A program made the translations under genes and the position numbers. The notes under the pieces are model-generated. The model was not told the DNA's origin. It searched no databases and saw nothing but the letters and a program-made list of their open reading frames with translations. Positions 1-5,241 of a DNA stretch of 5,241 nt are shown here, piece by piece; position 1 is the stretch's first letter; every line of letters starts with the position of its first letter. The stretch comes from Fidelibacterota bacterium. Its GTDB lineage: Bacteria > Fidelibacterota > Marinisomatia > Marinisomatales > UBA8229. Location of the stretch: positions 31,658-36,898 of the forward strand of contig DPYO01000051.1 in the NCBI GenBank assembly GCA_003535775.1, given 5' to 3'.

Positions 1-1313
1 TTCGTATCCTCTTCCACTAAAAACAACAACCTGTCTTTAGTTTTTTGAGCCTCCTCACCAATTTCCTCCATTAAAGGCTTCTTATCAAAAAAATCCTTTT
101 TCTCATGAGTCAGTGCCGCCACCATGGACGTGAGCCCTGCGCCCAAACTTCCGGCTAAGGCAGATACACTTCCTCCTCCGGGAGCGGGACTGTTCGATCC
201 GACCTCTTCAAGAAATTCCTCAGTGGCTACATCAATGAGTTTCTCAGTTTTGTTTTGAACAGCATAGTCAATGATCTTCTCATTTGGGTTGAACGGAGCT
301 ACATCATTTAACCCAAGAGACTGGGCAGCAGTTTCCACTATCATTTTTTTAGATAAACCGGTGGAACGGTTTTGCTTCTTCAAATAATGTCGTCCTGCCA
401 TTAACAATGCTTCCAGCGGGATCAACCCCACAAGTTCACTTCCAGTTACCCGAACTCCCCTTTCTGTTGCTAATGCACATGCCTCATCAAAAACATCATG
501 GATGGTAGAAGATTTATAATTATTGAAATTAATGCTGATCTGTGCCCGGTTATAAATATCCATGTACCAACCAATTGCTTTTACATCTTTAAATTTGCCT
601 CTCTGTTTCATGGGGCTTCCATCTTTATTGCGGATAATTTCTCCATCAAGTAAATTTTTTGATACGGTATGTGGAACGCGTTTGGATCTCCCCTTCTCTC
701 TGATCTCAAAGGCAATATCTGTTGCCAAGCGTGTGTCTCTGGTATTCAAATTGATGTTGTAAGCAATTAGAAACTCTCTACATCCAATTACTGTAGCACC
801 AGCGCCAGCATTGAACTTAGCTGGACCAAAATCCGGTTTCCATTCTTGTTTCTGCAGCTTTTCCGGTAAAGCTTCATATTCTCCCTCTCGAATATTTGGT
901 AAACTCTTCCATTCTTTCTTTTGTGCAGAATTCTCGTAAAGATAAACAGGTATGCCCAGCTCTTCCCCTACACGATTGCCAACACGCTTGGATAATTCCA
1001 CACAATCTTCAATGGTCACATTACTTATAGGTACGAAGGGACACACATCCGTTGCCCCCATCCGTGGATGTGCACCCTTTTGCTGACGCATATCGATAAC
1101 TTCTGCTGCTTTTTGAATTCCTTTAAATGCTGCTTCTTCTATAGCTTCAATGGGTCCAACAAAAGTCACGACTGTACGGTTTGTATCCTTACCAGGGTCT
1201 ACATCAAGAAGAGTAATATCCTTTACCGCTTTGATAGCATCTGTAATCTGTGAAATTTTACCTTGATCTCGACCTTCGCTGAAATTTGGAACACATTCAA
1301 CTAAACCAGACAT
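1..1313 (-). CDS. ftcD: Bifunctional glutamate formimidoyltransferase / formimidoyl-THF cyclodeaminase (3' end outside window)
   Basis: This protein moves the formimino group of N-formimino-glutamate (from histidine breakdown) to tetrahydrofolate, then deaminates 5-formimino-THF to 5,10-methenyl-THF and ammonia; it is expected to be cytosolic. Translation from the ATG at 1313 is open for 437 residues to the window edge with no stop. The N-terminal transferase subdomain (about 1-180) opens with LVECVPNFSEGRD and carries GAHPRMGATD, in which His82 falls at the number of the catalytic His of porcine FTCD. The second transferase subdomain follows (about 181-330). From about 355 the cyclodeaminase domain starts, with the glycine-rich SPAPGGGSVSALAGSLGAGL at 375-394. 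Animal FTCD is about 540 residues, so roughly 100 are missing beyond position 1. The start is supported by the family N-terminus and a GGAGGA site nine bases upstream. It is the last gene seen in the operon, 3 nt after a small membrane-protein gene. Activity of the cyclodeaminase half cannot be judged because it is cut. Confidence 0.95.
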   Translation of the reverse strand, partial: MSGLVECVPNFSEGRDQGKISQITDAIKAVKDITLLDVDPGKDTNRTVVTFVGPIEAIEEAAFKGIQKAAEVIDMRQQKGAHPRMGATDVCPFVPISNVTIEDCVELSKRVGNRVGEELGIPVYLYENSAQKKEWKSLPNIREGEYEALPEKLQKQEWKPDFGPAKFNAGAGATVIGCREFLIAYNINLNTRDTRLATDIAFEIREKGRSKRVPHTVSKNLLDGEIIRNKDGSPMKQRGKFKDVKAIGWYMDIYNRAQISINFNNYKSSTIHDVFDEACALATERGVRVTGSELVGLIPLEALLMAGRHYLKKQNRSTGLSKKMIVETAAQSLGLNDVAPFNPNEKIIDYAVQNKTEKLIDVATEEFLEEVGSNSPAPGGGSVSALAGSLGAGLTSMVAALTHEKKDFFDKKPLMEEIGEEAQKTKDRLLFLVEEDT

Positions 1314-1316
1314 TCC

Positions 1317-1460
1317 CTACATTCCTCCTGATTTTATATTTAAATAAATGATTAATCCAACGACAACAATAAACATACTCACCGTCCATAACAAGGACCG
1401 TGGTGAATTATTCCGCTTAATGATCCGTCCGAAGTACGATGTGTGTTCATGTTTTTTCAT
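1317..1460 (-). CDS. Small single-span membrane protein of unknown function (47 aa)
   Basis: I do not recognise this family. The frame from the ATG at 1460-1458 to the TAG at 1319-1317 gives 47 residues. Residues 1-21 are polar and basic (begins MKKHEHTSYF, then GRIIKR). Residues about 23-41 form one hydrophobic helix (SLLWTVSMFIVVVGLIIYL). A short tail, NIKSGGM, ends it. By the positive-inside rule the N-terminus should be cytoplasmic with a tiny outer tail; no signal-peptidase or lipobox motif is apparent. Three things argue that it is a real gene. Its ATG overlaps the stop of the upstream M50 protease gene in an ATGA junction. It fills the only gap between two sure genes, almost to the base. 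Its 3' end holds the ftcD ribosome site. An AGGT lies only two bases before the ATG, too close for a normal site, so translation probably depends on coupling to the protease gene. A partner or regulator of the protease is possible but unproven. Confidence 0.72.
   Translation of the reverse strand: MKKHEHTSYFGRIIKRNNSPRSLLWTVSMFIVVVGLIIYLNIKSGGM
1323..1328 (-). promoter_or_regulatory. Ribosome binding site of ftcD
   Basis: On the minus strand the sequence reads GGAGGA, nine bases before the ftcD ATG at 1313. It is the strongest Shine-Dalgarno match I found in the window. It sits inside the last codons of the upstream 47-residue gene, whose stop (TAG, 1317-1319) lies between the site and the ftcD start. 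This suggests ftcD can be initiated independently at a good rate within the polycistronic message. Confidence 0.75.
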
Positions 1461-2074
1461 ATACCTGCAAACAAAAACAGAAAAAAATTAACAAAAGGAC
1501 TCATAACCCACCAAAGAGGAGAGATCTCTGTAAGATATCCTATCAAAATCAATCCAAATAAAATTTGTGGGCCGTACATCTGGAGTTTCATAACCAGATT
1601 CGGGTTTTTTCGGACCATGAGTCCGGAAAAGATCTGCGATCCGTCCAGAGGTGGGATGGGAATCATATTAAATACAGCCAGCATGATGTTGATCTGAGTG
1701 AATAAATACAGCATCAGAATCAGAGATCCTCCAGCGATATGTGTACGAATAATCGTTCCTCCAACAAATGCCAATAACAGATTCGCAGCAGGGCCTGCAA
1801 AGGCTACCTTCATCATATCTGTCCTAGGATTTTTTAGATACCGTGCATCTACCGGAACAGGTTTTGCGTATCCAAAACCAATTATTAGAATCATCAATGA
1901 TCCCATTGGATCTAGGTGCGCCAATGGATTTAATGTCAATCTACCGGACTGTTTTGCAGTAGGATCACCCAGCTTGTATGCTACCCAAGCATGGGCAAAT
2001 TCATGAAAACAGAGAGAAAATATCAGAACGGGAACTAAAAGAAGTAATACTTCCGGTGGAGTTCTAAATAACAT
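1457..2074 (-). CDS. Site-2-type (M50 family) intramembrane zinc metalloprotease
   Basis: This is a 205-residue polytopic membrane protein of the compact M50/S2P type, which lacks PDZ domains. The zinc motif HEFAH is at residues 24-28 (His24, Glu25, His28) within the first hydrophobic helix. The family-typical NPLAHLDPMG follows at 49-58, AGPAANLLLAF at 93-103, and NMIPIPPLDG at 136-145, where Asp144 is the expected third zinc ligand. Further hydrophobic segments lie at about 60-70, 115-140, 168-182 and 188-204. Proteins like this cleave substrates within the membrane; the substrate cannot be read from sequence. Length fits the bacterial short subfamily often annotated simply as site-2 protease family protein. 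The ATG at 2074 lies three bases after the xerD stop and has only a weak ribosome site, so coupling to xerD is likely. The TGA at 1457-1459 overlaps the start of the next small membrane-protein gene. The active-site residues all look intact. Confidence 0.92.
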   Translation of the reverse strand: MLFRTPPEVLLLLVPVLIFSLCFHEFAHAWVAYKLGDPTAKQSGRLTLNPLAHLDPMGSLMILIIGFGYAKPVPVDARYLKNPRTDMMKVAFAGPAANLLLAFVGGTIIRTHIAGGSLILMLYLFTQINIMLAVFNMIPIPPLDGSQIFSGLMVRKNPNLVMKLQMYGPQILFGLILIGYLTEISPLWWVMSPFVNFFLFLFAGI

Positions 2075-2077
2075 AGA

Positions 2078-2971
2078 TTACCAACGTGGATGAAATGATC
2101 TATGAACTTCTTTCAAGTGTTCTCTGTCCATATCATAATATATTTGGGTCGTAGAAATGTCAACATGCCCAAGCATTTCCTGAACCACACGTAAATCTGC
2201 CCCTCCTTCTAATAGATGAGTAGCAAACGAATGTCTAAAAGTATGGGGACTCACTTTTTTCTTTAAACCGGAAACTTGTGCCCATTTTTTTAAAATGATA
2301 TTTACTGTCATACGTGTTAGCGGCCGGCCGTTCCTGCTGAGAAAAATTTTCCCAAGGTTTTTATCTTTTTTTGATAAGGTGGGTCGATCAAATTTTAGGT
2401 AATTATTGATACATTCCTGTGCCCGGGGGCCTATGGGCGCAAAGCGCTCTTTTTTGCCCTTGCCCGTCACTCGAATCATATCCGAATCCAAAACTAAATC
2501 TATCATTCTTAAGTCGCATAATTCGCTCACTCTAACTCCAGCTGAATAAAGGACTTCCAAAATTGCCAGATCTCGTCTTCCAAGAGGTTTAGCAGTATCA
2601 ATAACACCAAGGATTTTATTGACTTCTTCTACTGCTAAGACTACTGGTAGCTTCCGGGATGGTTTAGGTGCATCCAGCAATTGGGAAGGATTTTGCTGCA
2701 CTAAATTTTCTCCAGACAAAAATGAGTGATAAGACCTTATGGAAGAAAAAGACCTGGTGATGCTTGCCGGTGCCAGGTGAGCATCGTTCAGAACACGAAT
2801 GAACCCCCGAATATGCTTCGGGCTAATTTCCTCCAAATTGTTTATATCCTTTTCCTCTTGCAAAAAATCTATATACCGTGTCAAGTCTCTCTTGTAGGCT
2901 TCAATAGAGTTAGGGGATAAATTCTTTTCAACACGGAGTATAGTGATGTAATCTTCAAGAAATGTTTTCAT
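2078..2971 (-). CDS. xerD: Site-specific tyrosine recombinase XerD
   Basis: This 297-residue recombinase of the XerC/XerD type would resolve chromosome dimers at a dif site with a Xer partner. The N-terminal SAM-like core-binding domain spans about 1-85 (starts MKTFLEDYITILRVEKNLSP), and the catalytic domain about 108-292. All active-site residues can be placed: Arg147 (SAGVRVSELCDL), Lys171 (GKGKKER), His243 and Arg246 (PHTFRHSFATHLLEGGADL), His269 (EMLGHVDISTTQ) and the nucleophile Tyr278 (TQIYYD). These sit exactly one residue below E. coli XerD numbering, so the catalytic half aligns without net gaps. The C-terminus (HLKEVHRSFHPRW) resembles the XerD tail. XerD is a better fit than XerC, but with no second copy to compare the name remains a family-level call. 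The ATG at 2971 matches the usual N-terminus; a 23-nt gap separates it from gmhA, the largest gap in the window. The housekeeping context argues against a phage or integron integrase. Confidence 0.93.
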   Translation of the reverse strand: MKTFLEDYITILRVEKNLSPNSIEAYKRDLTRYIDFLQEEKDINNLEEISPKHIRGFIRVLNDAHLAPASITRSFSSIRSYHSFLSGENLVQQNPSQLLDAPKPSRKLPVVLAVEEVNKILGVIDTAKPLGRRDLAILEVLYSAGVRVSELCDLRMIDLVLDSDMIRVTGKGKKERFAPIGPRAQECINNYLKFDRPTLSKKDKNLGKIFLSRNGRPLTRMTVNIILKKWAQVSGLKKKVSPHTFRHSFATHLLEGGADLRVVQEMLGHVDISTTQIYYDMDREHLKEVHRSFHPRW

Positions 2972-2994
2972 AATAACTCAAATCAAAATTCATC

Positions 2995-3570
2995 TCATCT
3001 GATTGAATTTTCCACCAACTCACAAAGGATATGACCTGCGGTAATGTGTCCTTCCTGGATACGTTGTGTATCATCACTTGGAATTCGGATTGTCACCGAC
3101 CCGACGGTTGATAATAATCCGCCGGATTTTCCCGTTAAAACAACAGTGTGAATGCCTCTAGTATCTGCACATTTGATAGCTTCTATTACATTTTTAGAAT
3201 TTCCACTGGTAGAGAGAGCAACTAAAACATCCCCTGCTTCTCCCAGAGCTTCTACCTGCCGGGAAAATACCGTTTCAAAATCGGTATCATTCGTCCATGC
3301 TGTTAAAAGGGAAGAATCTGTTGTTAGAGAAACTGATGGAATTGCTTTACGGTCATGAGACCGAAGACCTCCAACCAATTCAGTTGAAAGGTGTTGGCAC
3401 TGGGCAGCACTTCCTCCATTTCCACACCAGAGAATTTTCTTCTTCTTTTGTACTGCTCCAATCATTAATTCTGCTGCCTTTTCAATATCGGACAGGCATA
3501 ATTTTACCATCTCCTTTTTCATTTCAGAACTTTCAACCAATTGCTTTGTAATATTTTCTCTAATCGTCAT
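2995..3570 (-). CDS. gmhA: D-sedoheptulose-7-phosphate isomerase (phosphoheptose isomerase)
   Basis: GmhA converts sedoheptulose 7-phosphate to glycero-manno-heptose 7-phosphate, the first step toward nucleotide-activated heptose for lipopolysaccharide core or other surface glycans; it is a cytosolic, usually tetrameric enzyme. The 191-residue product is a single SIS domain of normal GmhA length. Visible motifs are CGNGGSAAQCQH at 49-60, followed by TELVGGL, giving His60 and Glu64 as metal and catalytic residues; TDSSLLTAWTND at 84-95; EVFSRQV-like FETVFSRQV; the phosphate loop STSGNS at 120-125; and TQRIQEGHITAGH at 168-180 with Gln172 and His180. These correspond to the zinc site known from E. 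coli GmhA. The ATG at 3570 lies 11 bases inside the end of the upstream GGGP synthase gene and has an AAGGA six bases before it. Other heptose genes are not in the window, so the final glycan is unknown. A general SIS sugar isomerase is a less likely alternative. Confidence 0.92.
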   Translation of the reverse strand: MTIRENITKQLVESSEMKKEMVKLCLSDIEKAAELMIGAVQKKKKILWCGNGGSAAQCQHLSTELVGGLRSHDRKAIPSVSLTTDSSLLTAWTNDTDFETVFSRQVEALGEAGDVLVALSTSGNSKNVIEAIKCADTRGIHTVVLTGKSGGLLSTVGSVTIRIPSDDTQRIQEGHITAGHILCELVENSIR

Positions 3571-4327
3571 CTTTATTCCTTTGCTTTATATGAATCGCGC
3601 TTGCAAGTTCTTTCATCAGAGAGGAACTCCCGGATGTTTCCAGCACTGTTCCGGTTACAATAAAACTAGCGCCGGCATGAACCCGTTTTTCAGCATCTTC
3701 CGGTGTCCGAATCCCGCCACCTACAATCAAAGGTATATCCACTTTTTCAGATAGCGTTTGAATTGTTTCAGTCGGAACCGGGGTTTGTGCTCCACTGCCG
3801 GCTTCCAAATAAACAAGTTTCATACCAAGATACTGAGCCGCCAAAGCATGAGCTTCTGTTATATCAGTACGATTCAATGGAATGGGATGTGACGCACTCA
3901 TAAATTCCACGGTAGATTTTACACCTCCATCAAGCAGTAGATAACCAGTGGGAATCGTTTCGATCTTCAAATCACTGATAATTGGTGCTGACACTACCTG
4001 CTCACCAATTAAATATTGGGGATTCCGTCCAGAAAGAAGAGACATGAAAAGGATGGCATCATAATGTTTATTCAGTTGGTTTGCACCACCGGGAAAAAAT
4101 ATAATAGGAACATTGGACAGTGCTTTTATCTTTGCCACCCTTTCATGGAACTGCCCATCCATCATTAGACTTCCACCGATGAAAATTGCATCTGCGCCGG
4201 AATTATTTACAATCTCTACATAGGTTTCAAATGACCCGTCATTTTTTCGGTCCGGATCGATCAGAACAATATGTCCAGCTCCTTTTCTCTCGCAAGTCTC
4301 TAACAAATATTGGTAAATATTTTTCAT
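3560..4327 (-). CDS. Geranylgeranylglyceryl-phosphate synthase family protein (PcrB/GGGPS, group II-like)
   Basis: This 255-residue TIM-barrel prenyltransferase is predicted to join sn-glycerol 1-phosphate to a polyprenyl diphosphate (geranylgeranyl in archaea and in characterised Bacteroidetes enzymes), making the first ether bond of archaeal-type lipids. Family motifs occur in order: HIVLIDPDR at 19-27 with the Mg/substrate Asp near 24; GADAIFIGGS at 44-53; VPIIFFPGG at 73-81; YLLLDGGVKSTVEF at 129-142; KLVYLEAGSGA at 170-180; PLIVGGGIRTPEDA at 199-212; and ASFIVTGTVLE at 220-230, the last two forming the phosphate-binding end of the barrel. The YLEAGSGA form and overall length resemble group II enzymes shared by archaea and Bacteroidetes, and less the shorter Bacillus PcrB. 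The ATG at 4327 directly abuts the gcvH stop. The tail is charged (KQRNKDDD) and overlaps gmhA by 11 bases. Family membership is secure; prenyl chain length and end product are not shown by sequence. Confidence 0.93.
   Translation of the reverse strand: MKNIYQYLLETCERKGAGHIVLIDPDRKNDGSFETYVEIVNNSGADAIFIGGSLMMDGQFHERVAKIKALSNVPIIFFPGGANQLNKHYDAILFMSLLSGRNPQYLIGEQVVSAPIISDLKIETIPTGYLLLDGGVKSTVEFMSASHPIPLNRTDITEAHALAAQYLGMKLVYLEAGSGAQTPVPTETIQTLSEKVDIPLIVGGGIRTPEDAEKRVHAGASFIVTGTVLETSGSSSLMKELASAIHIKQRNKDDD
3577..3581 (-). promoter_or_regulatory. Ribosome binding site of gmhA
   Basis: The minus strand reads AAGGA six bases before the gmhA ATG at 3570-3568. The site lies within the coding sequence of the upstream GGGP synthase gene. 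It supports the overlapping ATG as the true gmhA start. Confidence 0.6.
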
Positions 4328-4705
4328 CTAACTCAGCAATAATTCATAATCTTCCGGTGACAATAATCTATCACTAACCATATGTTCTGTTATCTCAATC
4401 TTCACCAACCATCCATCTCCATAAGGATCCGAATTAATGACGTCTGGAGAATTTTCAATATCATGATTGATCTCAATTATTTTTCCTTGCACCGGGGCGA
4501 AAATGTCCGCGACTGTTTTAACAGCTTCTATGGTTCCGAAGGGATCATCTTTTTGGAATTCCTCACCAATTTCCGGGAATTCTACAAAAATTATATCCCC
4601 TAACTCTCCTTGGGCAAAATCAGTAATTCCAATTGTTAAAATATTATCATTAACCCGAATCCATTCATGTTCTTTTGTATATACTAAATCTTGGGGAATC
4701 TTCAA
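4328..4705 (-). CDS. gcvH: Glycine cleavage system H protein (TTG start)
   Basis: GcvH is the lipoylated shuttle of the glycine cleavage system; it carries the aminomethyl group from the P protein to the T protein, yielding 5,10-methylene-THF, CO2, ammonia and, with the L protein, NADH. It can also serve as a lipoate donor in some bacteria. The 125-residue product has the family N-terminus (VYTKEHEWIRV), ITDFAQGELGDIIFVEFPEIG at 27-47 and GTIEAVKTVADIFAPVQG at 57-74, with Lys63 as the expected lipoyl-lysine. It also has NSDPYGDGWLVKIE at 91-104. Length is typical. The initiator is TTG at 4705-4703, not ATG; it is supported by an AGGGAG five bases upstream, by a 4-nt overlap with the accC stop, and by the absence of any ATG near the family's usual start. 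No gcvT or gcvP is present in the window, so the other subunits must be encoded elsewhere. Confidence 0.95.
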   Translation of the reverse strand: MKIPQDLVYTKEHEWIRVNDNILTIGITDFAQGELGDIIFVEFPEIGEEFQKDDPFGTIEAVKTVADIFAPVQGKIIEINHDIENSPDVINSDPYGDGWLVKIEITEHMVSDRLLSPEDYELLLS

Positions 4706-5241
4706 CGCTGCTCCCTGTCTTCTTCTACCTTTTTAATTGTTCCATTTGAGCTGTATTCAAATGTTTCCAGAAAACTTGTATCAAAGTTCCCTTTTTTGAA
4801 TTCTTTATCACGCATGATTGCTGCATGTAATGGAATAGTTGTTTTTGGTCCTTCAATTATACACTCTTCCAGAGCGCACTGCATCCTCTTAATAGCACGA
4901 TCCCGGTTACCTGCTTGAACAATTAGTTTTCCTATCATAGAATCATAATCTGTTGGTATCTCATATCCTACATAGGAATGTGTATCTACTCGAACTCCTT
5001 TTCCTCCAGGCATATGAAAACTGGTAATTGTTCCTGGAGATGGAATAAAATTTCTATCAGGGTCTTCCGCATTAATCCTGCATTCGATGGAATGACCACG
5101 AAGCTGTACAGTGTCTAAATAGGATGGATACCTCTCACCGGCATACATACGAATTTGCTGTTTTATCAGATCTGCCCCTGTCACCATCTCTGTCACCGTA
5201 TGTTCAACCTGAATCCGTGTATTCATTTCCATAAAGAAAAA
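4702..5241 (-). CDS. accC: Biotin carboxylase subunit of acetyl-CoA carboxylase, C-terminal part (5' end outside window)
   Basis: AccC uses ATP and bicarbonate to carboxylate the biotin on AccB, the first half-reaction of malonyl-CoA synthesis for fatty acids. The frame is open to the window edge and gives the last 179 residues. It begins FFFMEMNTRIQVEH, matching the active-site strand of the family: the Glu, Asn, Arg and Gln-Val-Glu equivalent to E. coli 288-296 are present. GHSIECRINAED follows, with the Arg equivalent to E. coli Arg338 at the same spacing. Then come PSPGTIT, the TDYDSMIGKLIV segment and the C-terminal helices (RAIKRMQCALEE). An apparent start at the internal Met (5232) is not the real start, since the frame and homology continue upstream. 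The protein ends without a biotinyl domain, so it is a stand-alone subunit with a charged tail about 13 residues longer than in E. coli. A biotin carboxylase of a propionyl-CoA or pyruvate carboxylase cannot be fully excluded. Its TGA overlaps the gcvH start. Confidence 0.93.
   Translation of the reverse strand, partial: FFFMEMNTRIQVEHTVTEMVTGADLIKQQIRMYAGERYPSYLDTVQLRGHSIECRINAEDPDRNFIPSPGTITSFHMPGGKGVRVDTHSYVGYEIPTDYDSMIGKLIVQAGNRDRAIKRMQCALEECIIEGPKTTIPLHAAIMRDKEFKKGNFDTSFLETFEYSSNGTIKKVEEDREQR
4711..4716 (-). promoter_or_regulatory. Ribosome binding site supporting the TTG start of gcvH
   Basis: The minus strand reads AGGGAG, five bases before the TTG at 4705-4703. Together with the TTGA overlap with the accC stop it decides in favour of this non-ATG start. 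The site lies in the last codons of accC. Confidence 0.6.

Noticed and set aside
1452..1457. A T-run on the plus strand that could look like part of a terminator
   Set aside because: On the coding strand it is the run of lysine codons just after the start of the small membrane protein. I found no stem before it on either strand.
1698..2006. A 102-codon open frame on the plus strand
   Set aside because: It lies fully antisense to the M50 protease gene, whose motifs are intact. Its translation is proline- and isoleucine-rich with no recognisable domain, and it has no neighbour on that strand.
2078..2971. Tyrosine recombinase as a sign of an integron, phage or other mobile element
   Set aside because: The protein is XerD-like over its full length, sits between housekeeping genes in the same operon, and no attachment repeats, cassettes or phage genes flank it.
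1457..2971. Recombinase plus membrane protease plus small membrane protein as a novel defence or toxin system
   Set aside because: The recombinase is a standard XerD, the protease is a common bacterial family, and no nuclease, sensor or toxin domain is present. Only the small protein is unexplained, and it is reported on its own.
2972..2994. The 23-nt gmhA-xerD gap as a promoter for xerD
   Set aside because: It is too short to hold both -35 and -10 elements plus a leader. Any promoter would have to lie within gmhA, and none was evident by eye.
4467..4736. An 89-codon plus-strand open frame, and others at 562-762, 1068-1253, 1443-1697, 2726-2920, 3152-3358, 3297-3551, 3703-3903, 4186-4377, 4382-4603 and 4691-4918
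   Set aside because: All are antisense to well-supported genes and show no domain or plausible gene context. They are explained as by-products of the coding strand's codon use.
5230..5232. The Met at 5232 as the start of a short biotin-carboxylase-like protein
   Set aside because: The frame stays open upstream, with Phe codons matching the FxFMEMNTR strand of biotin carboxylases, so this Met is internal and the gene is cut by the window edge.

Overview
This 5.24 kb window is almost entirely coding, and every supported gene lies on the minus strand. Read in the direction of transcription (high to low coordinates) the order is: biotin carboxylase accC (5' end cut by the window edge), glycine-cleavage H protein gcvH, a geranylgeranylglyceryl-phosphate (GGGP) synthase family protein, sedoheptulose-7-phosphate isomerase gmhA, tyrosine recombinase xerD, an M50/site-2-type membrane metalloprotease, a 47-residue single-span membrane protein, and a bifunctional glutamate formimidoyltransferase-cyclodeaminase ftcD (3' end cut by the window edge). 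The two terminal genes are partial only because the window stops. I saw no frameshift or premature stop.

Junctions are very tight: a 4-nt overlap (accC/gcvH), 0 nt (gcvH/GGGPS), an 11-nt overlap (GGGPS/gmhA), 23 nt (gmhA/xerD), 3 nt (xerD/M50), a 4-nt overlap (M50/small protein) and 3 nt (small protein/ftcD). There is no gap long enough for a typical promoter plus terminator, so the segment looks like the middle of one long, translationally coupled operon whose promoter and terminator lie outside the window. No RNA gene, CRISPR array, insertion sequence or long repeat was seen.

The organism is most likely a bacterium, not an archaeon: it has a stand-alone biotin carboxylase, GmhA for heptose synthesis (usually for a Gram-negative envelope), XerD, and Shine-Dalgarno-like sites. 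The moderately AT-rich sequence, the bacterial GGGP synthase and a fused FTCD suggest the Fibrobacteres-Chlorobi-Bacteroidetes (FCB) superphylum, for example a Marinimicrobia-like or Bacteroidota-related lineage. This assignment is an inference from gene content, not a measured placement.

Functionally the operon mixes lipid and envelope genes (AccC for malonyl-CoA, GGGPS for an isoprenoid glycerol ether, GmhA for heptose), one-carbon/folate and amino-acid catabolism (GcvH, FTCD), chromosome maintenance (XerD) and membrane proteolysis (M50). It looks like a housekeeping operon of a poorly studied lineage and not a mobile or defence island. The items most worth following up are the archaeal-type lipid enzyme and the unrecognised small membrane protein coupled to the protease.
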